This document shows, piece by piece, positions 45,464 through 56,500 of a stretch of 64,000 nucleotides of DNA (its first letter is position 1; each line of letters begins with the position of its first letter). Under the pieces are notes generated by a model, which worked only from the letters and a program-made list of their open reading frames with translations, did not search any database and was not told the DNA's origin. The DNA is from Linnemannia schmuckeri (lineage: Eukaryota; Mortierellomycota; Mortierellomycetes; Mortierellales; Mortierellaceae). The stretch is from positions 558,001 to 622,000 of the forward strand of contig JANATG010000008.1 of assembly GCA_029449235.1 (NCBI GenBank), written 5' to 3'. Made by a program: the position numbers and the translations under genes.

Positions 45464-48400
45464 ATGGGGTCTGACCGGCGAACATCTGCCAGGGACTTGT
45501 TGACACTGTCCCAGAAAGTGAGCAGTAAGTCTCTTCTCTCTCCTCTTTCTTCATTTACTTTTTAATCGTTCGACGTTGGGGCAAAGGGAAGAGGACGTTG
45601 AGAGAAAGAACGGGAGGCGTGCTTTCTTCATTTTTGCCTGCTTTCTGTCAACTGAACAACCCCCCTTTGTGGTGATTGACAATGTGATATGCCCTTCTGC
45701 TTTGTCTTTTTTTGTTCACTCGATAATAGCATTGCTACAACGTCAGAGCGACAAACTGCTGGGTGAGATTGAGGGTGCCGGAGGATCGCTTACTACCGAA
45801 GAGGAGTCCCAAAGATCAGAGCAATGCCAACAAGGTACATACACACCACATCTAGTGGTTTTTTTTTTCTATTGAACATCTTTCATCCACATCCAATATG
45901 TCAATTAACTTGTTTGTAACCCAACTCCCTACATTCTGTTGCGCCATGTGCTAATATAATTACCATTTTTGCAGCTATTGATTTGCGCAGGAATGTATGG
46001 GAAGCAAGCAAACTGCTCAAGAGTGCTCTAGAACATGTGGAGGAGATTGACGACGAGGACGAGGCCCGCATCTTGCGCGAACCCATGGATGCTCTCCAAG
46101 TCCACGTCAAGAAGGCCCTTCAAAGTAAGGAAGTGAAAGAGAAAGCACACTTGTGCTTCTTGTTATTTGTATGTTTGTCATCAAGACATCATACAGCAAC
46201 AACGACAACAACAACAACAACAACAATAACGACTGACCTCTTCCCTCGCTCGGAACCCAAATCCCACCACCTCCTTTTTTTTATTTTTTAGCGGTTTCTT
46301 CCCCAGCTGACACCAAGACATCCAAGGTGTCAGGAACACCACCATCGTCATCATCCGCCGCTACCGCCGTGGATGCACCTACGGCACTTCCGATTCCCAC
46401 AGGATTTGCCGCCACGTCAGCTGCAGGAACGATAATGCCCTCGGAAACACCACCAGGGCTTTCGGGATCGTTGAATCGCCATCCGCTTGGCTTGTTCTCC
46501 ACATCGCCCAACTTTGGCGCTCAGTCACCTTTTGCGTCGCCAAGGCGTCTCTCGGCAGCACGATTTCCCTCAACACCTATCACAGTTCCTTCAGGCTTGG
46601 AAGCAGAGGCCGAGACCGAGGCTGCACCGCTTGCACCGCCTGCAGTCATATTATCTGACCCACTATCAAAAGCCCTCTCCACTGACAACAACAACAGCAT
46701 TAAGAGCAAAGGCAGTACAAGAGAAAATATTCCCACGGTGAAGAGTCGACCAGGAGTAACAAATGGATTATCTACGATCAACCTCGATGATGGACCGTTG
46801 TCGATTGCTGCTACGCCTGTACCGGCTCCTGTAAAGTCTGCAGCCAAAAACACTCGACCAGATGCTGGTCTAAATTCTGCGGCAACGTCGTCGTCACTTT
46901 CGTCTTTTGCTTCGTTTTCGACACCTATCTCGTCACCACTGGATACGCCCATCTCGCCACAAACAATCCCTCCGAGCAGATCATCTTTGTCTCAGAGCAG
47001 CCCAAAAGAGAGCACTAATTTGAAGAACACGTCGGCACCACCAGAAAGCAAGGTGTCCAAGAGTCCAGAGGCAGTTCGTGGTGCTCTGCCTGTGCGCAGA
47101 GTTCCCAGGGGGCTATTTTCTACACCCACGACATCGGCGTCAGGAGCAGAAGACAGCAGTAGAATCTCTGGGTTTGGGCCTCTTTCGGGCGCTGAGGTGA
47201 ACAGCAGCAACAGCAACGGGTACAGCCATGGCAACGGCACAATTGAACATACGCTTGAGAAAGCACCAGTCGTCTCGATGGACCAGATCGTAACTACGTC
47301 GGCACAGGAATCTTTTGAGTCACCTACGAGGGGCAGGACCCCAACGCGGACACTCAGCCCAGGATTCTTATCAGCTTCTCGACCACAATCACCACCGACA
47401 CCTTCGACTCCAGCCAATGGCCCAAGAAGTCCAACCTCACCTCGTTTGCAGCGCTCTCAACCAAAACCTTCCCCGATTCAGACGGCGCCTACTTCTCCAG
47501 CAACGGGCCAGTTTTCCAGGAATCAAATGACCAATGGCGAGGAGCGGATGTCGCAGTTGGCCAAGGATCTGGATAGGGCTATGAACCCTACGCCGACAGA
47601 CCCCGTTCCTCAGCCTTATTTCTTGCAAGGAAAGGGACTTCTGGAGCGCATCCCCAATCAGGATTCCATGGACGATGGCGACGACCATGACGACCAGTAC
47701 TCCGAGGTAATTAGGGTGCGCTTGCTAGGCTTACTTGTTAAGTAAGTGTCCATGCACGAAATGCAGTCTAATTAATGTTGATGCTATGGACAATAGAATT
47801 CTGACAGGAACGGTGGACACACAGGTCAGGATGGCGCACCAGGATTATCTCGAGGCAGCGGATCGTTGCGGCGTCAGAGATCAGGTGGCAAAAGGCGGTT
47901 CAGGATATCGAGGTCTCGATCTCGAAATCGATCCAAGGGTCGACAGGAGCGGAACAAGCTCGACCTTCCTATTGAAATTGGATATACGTCTGCTCTGGCA
48001 TCCTCGGAATGGCCCTTTGACAACGCACCAACACAGCCACCATCCCAGTCTAGTCTATCGGCATTGCAGCAGCAACAACTCCAACGTCAGCGGAATGCGT
48101 CTATGGCGGCCAGTTCGAGGCAGCAGCAGTTACAGCGGCAAGGAGCTCACGAGCGATCGGCGTCTCAACCAACGTCGTCGCTACACCACCAGCAGCCTTT
48201 GAGAGCTGGACCCCGTTTGCCGTTTGCAGAGTCGGTAACGGTCAGTAATCCAATCCGGGTTGGACGCGGCATCGGGTCCTTTACGGTATACAATGTCTCC
48301 CTGACATTGTGTGACCCAGCCAAGGCCAAAGTGCCTCTTCCACCACGCCAGAACCAGAACCAGAACCAGATCAGAAACGGAGGCGATGCATCGTCTTCTT

Positions 48401-49596
48401 CGACAGCACAGGATCGGCATACTTCCTCATCACCGCATGCTGGACATGCGGACGCTCAGGGGCCTGACTCTCTGTTTAGAGACAGTAATCTTAACTCACC
48501 TCCTACGACAGAGTCACGCATGGACGCCACAAGCAGCAAGATAGTGAAGGCACCTTTGCGACCACCGCCCAGCAAGGCGGCGCTGATGATGACTCGGTCG
48601 CTCTCATTTCCAGAGTTGGGAGATTCAGCAGAGAGGTTGCTGATGGAGATGCGATCGATGGAAGAGGACGACAATTCAGTACCGCCACCATTGCCTTGGC
48701 GGCCGCTGCCGACTACTGCAGCACCGGTGGCTACGCGACCGCCACCTGCGAACATTGAGGCAGGGTTTGCTTTGCCACCGCTGTTGAGGCCTCAGAGTGC
48801 CCCTATCACATCGCCGCCACTGCCTTTCCATGGATCTGAGAGAGGGATCGGAGGAGCAGGAGGAAGAGCGATGCAGGGTCTGGATGCTACGATCTCAAGA
48901 GCAGCATCTGCTCAGCAGGTGACAGCAGTTCATGGTCAGGGGTACGTCTCCCCACCTATTCCAACTAGAGTCGTGACAGGATTCACACCAGTCGCGCCAT
49001 CGTCATCATCCTCCTCAACCTCAGGGCCAGGACCGAATCCAGTACAGGCTCCTCCGCGCGTGATCCATGTCCGGAAACGGTATACGGACTTCGTGACACT
49101 GAGGGCTCAGCTAGTGGAGATGTTCCGGGAGCCGAGGAAGAGTGGGATCCGAAACGCGGGGCGGTTGTTCTCGAGATCTTCTTCTTCCTCTGTGGTCTCC
49201 TCTGTCCATGCCTCACCTGGTGGAGGCACTCCGTTGTCGGGCGGGCATAGAGTTTCGCCGTTCATGAGCAATGATGAGGACGAACACTTTGACGATGAGG
49301 ACGACGATGATGATGAAGACGGCGGTACTAGATACTCGGCACATTCCAGGGTAGCGTCGTCAACATCTATCACCAGCACATCCAGCCAGCAGAGTAACGT
49401 TGGCGGGAGCATTATCCGTGGGATGCCCAAATTGCCGCCCAAGAAGGTTGTGGGTAAGTTCCGGCCTACGTTTGTGGAGAAACGGCGGAGGGAGTTGGAG
49501 TACTTTTTGGAATGGGTGGTCGCTCATCCTATCATGGGGGATTCCCCCGTTGTTGTGCAGTGGTTTCTTGGTCCTACTGCTTCACCCACCCTTTGA
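45464..49596 (+). CDS. Large PX-domain protein
   Basis: Five exons, 45464-45524, 45730-45834, 45975-46124, 46292-47706 and 47797-49596, give 1176 residues; all junctions are GT-AG with matching phases. The first 105 residues form a charged helical module (DLLTLSQKVSTLLQRQ, RRNVWEASKLLKSALEHVEE). Residues 106-720 are Ser/Pro/Thr-rich and probably disordered, with an Arg/Ser patch (RFRISRSRSRNRSKGR). The C-terminal PX domain is in pieces: SNPIRVGRGIGSFTVYNVSL (about 725), then after an insert IHVRKRYTDFVTLRAQLVEM (the RYTDF motif that binds phosphoinositide), then after a second insert KFRPTFVEKRRRELEYFLEW and SPVVVQWF at the end. PX domains bind PI3P on endosomes. The fungal protein probably acts in membrane traffic, but the partner is unknown. 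Confidence 0.85.
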
Positions 49597-49775
49597 GGCG
49601 CTCGTTTCTTTTCTAGTGTAGATAACTTACTCTTCTAATATGTAATCTCGCATACTATCCTACACCTTTGAGTTTGTGTGTATTGTTGAGATGTGAGTTT
49701 AATGGTGTGACAAAACGAAAAAAAGACGAAGATGCTGGTATGAAATGAAAAGAATGAAAAGAACAAAACAAGTCT

Positions 49776-51097
49776 CTACCTGCGACCGCCGCGTCCGCCA
49801 CCACGACTGCCACGTCCACCGCCACGTCCACCTCCACGTCCTCCGCCACCTCCGCGACCTCCACGACCTCCGTGACCTCTATCCGTCATCGCCGTAATCT
49901 TTCTCTGCACCTTTCCTTCGTAACCTATTACCACCAAATAAACAATAAGAAAACGGGTTAATTAGTTAAATCAAGACAAGAAAGAGAGCGAGGTGTTTTT
50001 TATGCGGATCAAATCTTGAAACCACGACACATGCACGAAAAGAAAGTATACTTACGGAACTTCTTTTTCTTCTCCTTGGCAGGATAAGCCTTCCGAGCAC
50101 CCTTAGCAGTCGTAGCCGATGAAGATCCAATCCTTTGACGTTTCTTGTCACCGCCCTGCTCCTCCTCCTCGTCGTCCTCCCCCTCATCATCACTTCCTGC
50201 AGATTTGGACCCCTTCTTCTTGGCCGCCTTGGCCATAGCAGCAGTATTATTCTTGGGCATGCCAAAAGTCCCGTCATCCTGATCCATGTCCTCGATGACG
50301 GTGACGGTGGTGAGTGACGTCTTTGTCTTGAATTTAGATTCCTTGGGGTCCTTCTTCTTCGAGTCCTCGTCGTCAGAAGAAAAAACTGTATCCTCATCCT
50401 CTTCGTCACTCAATGCCTCTCCGTACTTGATCTTCAGTTCTACAAAAACATATCCCAAAAAGAAAAGAAAGAAGAAAAAAACAGTTAACAACAACGCTTC
50501 CACAAAGCATTATCCGTACATCACCAATCCGATCCAAGCAACTTAAGTGGAGGAGTCAGCGAGGGGAGTGGGGGGGAAGACTTACGGCGACGGTATTTTT
50601 CGTACTCCTGAACCTTCTCCTCCTGCATCTCTTTACGGGCGGCACGAGCCTCCTTCCTGGCCTCAAGTTTCTCCTCGTGTTCCTTCTGCTTTGCCAATTC
50701 CCGTGCCACATTCTGGCGGTGCACTTTGCGTTTATGAAATCCTGTCAGATACTCTCTATTAGACGATAATAGACCAAAAAAAAAGTGCTGAGGTTTGAGT
50801 ATTTGGACATGACAGTTAAGTAAGAGGCCCGCCTTGTTTAGTTTGTTGGGCATTGTCTAAGCTTTTTCTCCAAAGAGGAAATATCATGAACAATTGACGA
50901 TCAATTGAAGCCACAATAAGTCCTTGAACTGTTCGGAAAAAAAAAAAATCATTACGAGTACAAGAAAACAGAGAAACGTACTTGCGAGCTTCGGGGTCAA
51001 AGGTGACTTCAGCCAGCTGCTCCTGACGGGCTTTACGCTTCTTGGCATACACATCTCCACCACTCGAAAGTGCTTGTAAGTTGGTATTTGCGCTCAT
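49776..51097 (-). CDS. RRP17: rRNA-processing protein Rrp17 / Nol12 with RGG tail
   Basis: Four exons, 51097-50982, 50755-50586, 50439-50056 and 49924-49776, give 272 residues. The family core is unmistakable: VTFDPEARKEYLTGFHKRKV (across the first intron), then a Lys/Arg/Glu-rich helix (ARELAKQKEHEEKLEARKEA) and IKYGEAL. Yeast Rrp17 is a 5'-3' exonuclease for pre-60S rRNA maturation in the nucleolus, and human NOL12 is related. An acidic, Lys-rich middle follows. The last exon adds RKITAMTDRGHGG and then about 35 residues of Gly and Arg (RGGRGGGGGRGGG), an RGG box for RNA binding. The tail has its own exon and is not part of the usual ~210-235-residue family layout. Confidence 0.88.
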
Positions 51098-51310
51098 AGC
51101 TTGTCTATAAAGGTCTCTCCTGTTATTCTTGTGTTGTAAAGGGAAAGACTGCTGCTATTGCTCTTCGAGTCGATGACTAGTTCCAGTTGTCTTGAATAGA
51201 AGGGACGTCCTGCAGAGATGGCAATGAGGAAGTCAAGGTTGAAAGTCCTGAAATGCAGTTCAAGTGATGGGCGAACACTTCTTACACAGCAGTACGCTAA
51301 CTTTCAGGTT

Positions 51311-51351
<41 letters not shown>

Positions 51352-51850
51352 GCTGTTATGGTGTGGCTTATGAGGACTGCCTTTTTAACACAGAATTGGT
51401 CCGTGCCTTCGATTCATTCATCGCGCAGATGCATGGTCGTACCATATCCTGTTTCTATGCTTTGTCTTACATCAATTCAATAGAACGCTCAATCGGATCT
51501 ACAACATATCAAAAGGCATTGGCTGCACCAAGAAAAATTGTTCGACAAAAGTATATAAAGGTGATATTCAACTCAAAGGTTATTTCTTTACTTTTTTGAT
51601 GTTTGTAAAAGAGAACACATAGAGAGATATGGAAAGAAACTACTAATACAGAGAGAGGGTCTACATGCAGGAAAGCAAGCTTGCTGAAAGGAAAATGAGT
51701 AAAAAAAAATGACGTAAAAAGTACAAGCAACAAAAAGCAACGCAATAATAAAAGGGAATCAAAAAAAAAGAAAAACTATGTACATGAAGAAAAAATAAAA
51801 AAAACCATGAGGGGCAAGCAATGAAGAAGAGAAAAGGCAAAGAAAGGATT
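51098..51850. other. Intergenic, with A38 run
   Basis: The region lies between RRP17 (-) and the 3' end of the CBM21 gene (-). It holds the RRP17 promoter and an A38 homopolymer at 51312-51349. No gene seen. Confidence 0.5.
51312..51349. repeat. A38 homopolymer
   Basis: An uninterrupted A run, possibly the tail of a retroposed sequence. Confidence 0.9.
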
Positions 51851-53518
51851 TTAGCCACGGATGCAAGGAGCTGGGGGCGAGTTGGGGTAGCTCGAGTAAG
51901 GGCTGGTGTGGGGGCTAGACTCGTAAAAGCAGTAGCGGTCCACCAAGTCATAGTACCCAGAGGAGCCCATGCCGTGAACCTGAGAGGTAGGGATCGAGAT
52001 GGGGGCAGAGGCAGAGGGAGACGACGACAAAGAAGAGAAGCCAGAGCTGACCTCTTGGTCACGTCCACCACTCCACGAGTGGCTGCGCGAGAGTTGCTGC
52101 TTCTTGATGGGCATCGATCGGTCGAGCGGCAATTGGTCAAAGCCAATGCAGAAATGCTCTGGGGGCGAGGCGGCAGAGAGGTATGAGTTGACAAATTTGG
52201 GCGACGAGGCATAAAGTGAGGGGTGGTAGCCAGGGGGGGACTGCACAGGAGTAGTGATGTACTCGCTTGGCCGGTAAGCAGTCTGCGCAACTGGGATAGA
52301 ATCGCGCTTGTTCCAGGAAGGACTGCTGCCGATGGGCTGGCTATAGGCAGCGGAGAGGGAGGTGGAGAGGTCGTAGCGGTTGTTGGCGGACTTCTTCTTG
52401 AGAACGGGCTTGGAGTAGTCGGGCATGCGAGAGGCGAGGAGGATGGAGTTCATCTGCTTGGACAGATCGGACGCGGCAGGAGGGGCCACAACGACAACGC
52501 GTTTGCATTCCACCTGATAGTTCATTCCGTTGTTACTGTCCCAAAATTCTCGTCCAATCACCTGATACCGCACCGCAAAGCAGAACGATCGCTCCACCAT
52601 CGTCTTGTCCATCTCCATTGGAATCTTGAACGCGAACCGGTCAAGCGCTGATCCAGTGATCGACTCTTCATACTCGGCAGCGACCTCCGTCTGGGTCTGC
52701 CAGTAGTCGGTCGTGTAGCGGACAGAGACGTGCTTGTGGAAAGCAATGTTATGGATCAGAATCTTGCCCTGCAACTCGGTCTGGTCCTGGGAGAGCGTCA
52801 TGGTCTCGACGCGCAGGGGGGCCGCACCAGCGGCATCAATGTTGCCAGGCTGGAAGGATCCGGCGGCGACAGGGGACCAGTTGGTGAGGGTGAGCTTGAT
52901 ATTGCTAGTCAACTCGCTGTTCTGACGAGCATCGACGATGGTGTCGCGGTCAGCGACGCAGGAGGGCATCTCGCCCTGCAAGAAGAGGCGGACGTGCTCA
53001 AGCTGGGAATTGAAGTGGACATATTTGGGGCTGCTGAGGACAGAGGGCGAAGTGTAAGATCGGATGGTCGAGGGCCTGACCTGGCCAGTGCAGGTAGAGC
53101 TGGCAGTCACAGTGCTCTTGAGTGCTGACTTGATGGGGAGACCGTTCTTGCCGATGAGAACAATCTGTTGTTTGCAAATGGGGCTGGGGGTGGGAGGGGT
53201 GACGATGGTGGTGAGCTTTGTTGTCTTAATTGGAGTAGGTGTATCTCGCAGTGGCTGAGATGAAGAAGAGTCTGTTGCTGTGCTCATAGGAGTAGGAGTA
53301 GGTTGTCTGGGGGTATTGGGACTCTGGGTGTTGGTGGGGATTTGACTGGAGGTGGTGTTGTTAATGGTGGTTGTGGAAGAGGGACGTCTGAGGGAGAGGG
53401 TGACTCTTTTGTTGGAGGATGCGATGGGGTGGGGGATGGTCCTGAAGACGACGCGGTCAGGGCTGGCGAGGACGAAGGACTGGGGGGAGTGGTCTGCGGG
53501 GGATGTTGACAGCGACAT
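51851..53518 (-). CDS. CBM21 protein phosphatase 1 regulatory (glycogen-targeting) subunit
   Basis: A single exon; the ATG at 53518 gives 555 residues. The frame stays open upstream to 54019, but that part is a low-complexity Leu/Phe/Ser translation of a pyrimidine-rich leader, so the start MSLSTSPADHSPQS is preferred. A PP1-docking motif of the RVxF class (KYVHFNSQ) lies near residue 165. The CBM21 domain follows at about 195-335 (LQGKILIHNIAFHKHVSVRY, TTDYWQTQTEVAAEYEES, FCFAVRYQV, FWDSNNGMNYQVE). Proteins with this pair, yeast Gac1 and Pig1 and animal PPP1R3, bring PP1 to glycogen to activate glycogen synthase. The rest is Ser/Pro/Thr-rich and probably disordered. Confidence 0.9.
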   Translation of the reverse strand: MSLSTSPADHSPQSFVLASPDRVVFRTIPHPIASSNKRVTLSLRRPSSTTTINNTTSSQIPTNTQSPNTPRQPTPTPMSTATDSSSSQPLRDTPTPIKTTKLTTIVTPPTPSPICKQQIVLIGKNGLPIKSALKSTVTASSTCTGQVRPSTIRSYTSPSVLSSPKYVHFNSQLEHVRLFLQGEMPSCVADRDTIVDARQNSELTSNIKLTLTNWSPVAAGSFQPGNIDAAGAAPLRVETMTLSQDQTELQGKILIHNIAFHKHVSVRYTTDYWQTQTEVAAEYEESITGSALDRFAFKIPMEMDKTMVERSFCFAVRYQVIGREFWDSNNGMNYQVECKRVVVVAPPAASDLSKQMNSILLASRMPDYSKPVLKKKSANNRYDLSTSLSAAYSQPIGSSPSWNKRDSIPVAQTAYRPSEYITTPVQSPPGYHPSLYASSPKFVNSYLSAASPPEHFCIGFDQLPLDRSMPIKKQQLSRSHSWSGGRDQEVSSGFSSLSSSPSASAPISIPTSQVHGMGSSGYYDLVDRYCFYESSPHTSPYSSYPNSPPAPCIRG

Positions 53519-56500
53519 CTGTTGTGATATGTGTGTCTGTGTGTGTATGTGTGTATGGGTGAGGAGACTGCGGTGGAGTAAAGAAAAGAGAGAAGAGAGA
53601 AAGAGGAAAGCGAGGAGGGGATAAAAAAAAAAGAGCGAGAAAAAGAGAGAGAGAGAGAGAGAGAGAAGTGCGATAAAGCGGGGGGAGAGGGGGGAGGAGA
53701 AGGAAGGGGTGATGATGATTTTGATAGGAGGATATATGAGAAAGGGGTGAAGAGTGAAGCGAAAAGGGAAAAGGGAAAAGGGAAGAAAAAGGGGACAGAA
53801 GGGAATATATTTGATATCAGATATTGACGGGTGCGTGAGAATAGGGTTGGATGGTGAGGTTAAAGAGAGAGAAGTGAGCAAATAGAGAAAAGAGAAGGAA
53901 GACGAAAAAAGAGAGAAAAAGAGAGAGGCCAAGGCAATGGTTTTATATCGAAGAATAAGAGAGAGAAAGAGATAAAGAAAAGTTAGTAAAGGGATCATCA
54001 CCTTACATAAGAACAACAACCATTGTATACCATGGTATGGTCAAGCCAGGTAAGAATAAGAGCACAGTCAAAAAAGATATCGAGAGAGTATGTCGGAGCA
54101 GAGATAGGCGGAGCAGGCAAGCACACCATCCTTTGCTCTGTTGCGAACAAACAACCCCCTAGCTCTCGTTATCTATTTTCTTTTTTCTTTCTGCTTTTTG
54201 CCGACCAAAAATCCACTTTTGTCCATACTGTCCATATCTGCCAGACATGTCACAGGATACAACAACCATGGTTACTATTCAATTGTTGTTCAATCCAATA
54301 CCGTGTGTCGATTCAATCCTCGTGTTTACAAGCCAATTGAAAAAAAAAAAAAATTCTCCGCTGGGAGGATCATTTACCTGAGAGATTGGAGTGCGTCTCA
54401 ACTGTGTTTGATTCTTTTTCTTCGTGGATGTCTGTTGACTTTGATTGGTTCTAGAAGATGAATAAGACATAACGAAAAAGAAGGACTGGTTAGTCTCATT
54501 TCACATACAGAGAGCGAAAAGTCTGTTCCTGTTGAACTAAATAGAACTGCTTAATGGTGGGGTAGAAATAAGCTACTGCCCACTACGCATCAACCACCCA
54601 GCAACAACAACAAAATAAGCACGTAATAAACATCCTCTCCATCGCCAGAGTTGGCCTCTTTTGTGAAAACTGAAGAGGATAAAAGAGTATATGTGTTGTA
54701 CAAGAACGCGTTTGCATTGTACGCATTGATAGAAGGAAAAGAAAAAGTGAGCTTCTTTTTTAAAAAGGGTATGTTTATGGTTACGGTCAATAGACCTCAT
54801 GATCATCCTCAGAAAAAAATAAAGGCCCGTTCACCTCAACATAGACAAACAAAGAAAAACCACCAAACGGTGCTCCCCCCCCCCCCCCCCCCAATAGAGT
54901 AACAAACAACAAAAACGACTTCATCCAGGTCAAGGAAAGACAAGAAAAAGTCGGTTGGGGTGAAGTAGGAGGAGGGTGGGAAGAGTAATATGTGGGAAGG
55001 AGAAGGAAGAGTCAACAAGGGTGTGAGAAACGTGAAAATAAGCCAGGGTGAATAGGAAGAAGAGCGATATTCTAAAGGGAAGCTAGTCAACATGTTAGCT
55101 AGCTAGGCCAATGACCAATGATGGGTTCGAACCATTGGCTGTCAACAAAGGTATGTAGGTCTGACGGTAAGAAAAAGTTGTGGGGTAAAAGGGGGGTGAG
55201 GATGGTTCGTGTGGTGCTTGCTTTTTGATGGTTTGTAATAGTGGTAGTTGATGGGTATATGGGAAGACGCATTGTTGGGTATTATAGTTCTTGTGGAAAA
55301 AGGACAAGAGAGCCGAGAATGAAAGAGAGACAGACTGAGAGAATGAGCCGCAGACAAGCTGCAAAGAAAAGGAGACAGGGGATGTGTGTGCAGTGTATGC
55401 ATGAAAAAGAGGGCTTCTTCCTTTCGTGCTCGGGTAGGGTACGTGTGTTCAGTGGAGTCAAAAGTGAAAGAGAAAAGATAACGCCTTGACCATCCCCTTG
55501 TTTTTCAGTAGTTTGGCGTAGTAACACACTCCACTTTCGTAGTCTCTTTTTTTTCTTTTCCTGTGTCTCCGCCCCCTTTCTTTTGCCTTTTTTTTTTTTT
55601 TTTTTTTTTTTTGTTCTCAGCCATTTCAAAAAGTACTGCACGCACAAAGAGCAAGGGGAGGACAAACAAGATAGCACTCACCAAACCCAAAGGAGATAAG
55701 AAAGAAACATAAATATAGATCGCATCCTTGCTATACAACAACGATGTTTGTTTGACGGTTGAGCAAAAGAAAGGGAAGGGAAAGAAAAAAATACGCAGTA
55801 GGTGGTTTTTTCCTCTCTTTCGCTCTCGTACATCTTTTGAAAGATGGATCGTGCACAAAGGAAAAAAAAAATAGTTACAACAATGTAAACAAACAGATGG
55901 CGAATAATGCAGTATTTTATGCTACTGTTTAACGCACCGAATGATGTGGAGAAAGAAAGCGAAAGGGATGGGGCGTGTGAAATGGGTGGTCGATGCAATG
56001 CAATGATAAGAAAGAGAGAGAAGGCATTTCCAAAAGAGCGAGGAAAGGTTTGTTTGGGAAGCGACTGAGGTGAATGGGGTGATCAGATCAAGCCAGAACA
56101 TAGGAGTTGATTGATTGGTTCGCATACATGTACAGTACACCATTTTTTGTTGTCAAAAAAAAAGGAGTTTAAAGACAAAGAGGGAAAAGACATAAAAAAC
56201 GAGTTCTAAGGTTGGCCAACACAGATAAACAAACAAAAGAAGGGAGAGCGAGATGCAGCAGTATAAGCAAGCATACGGGAATAGAGAGTGAAAAGATAAG
56301 GAAAGAAATTTTTACTTTGAAAAGAGAAAAAACTTTTTTTTGCTGCTCTGTTGTTATTTGTATTCATTCCCATAAAGCAGTCTGAGGAAAGAGGTGGAGC
56401 AGGTGGTGAAGTAGAAGAAGAAGCATAGGAGTGACGATCTTTACCTGTGGATAAGAATGAGAGAGAGGTGGTAGGGTAGGGCAATTGAGTAGAAGAGAAG

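Noticed and set aside
53519..54019. N-terminal extension of the CBM21 protein with Leu/Phe-rich membrane-like segments
   Set aside because: It is the translation of a pyrimidine-rich leader; composition is low-complexity and the ATG at 53518 starts the normal protein.
55085..55150. Possible tRNA with T-loop-like GGGTTCGAACC
   Set aside because: The T arm pairs well on the + strand, but no partner for the acceptor strand GGCTGTC lies at the right distance and no anticodon stem forms. The motif is better explained by a CCAATG...CATTGG palindrome.
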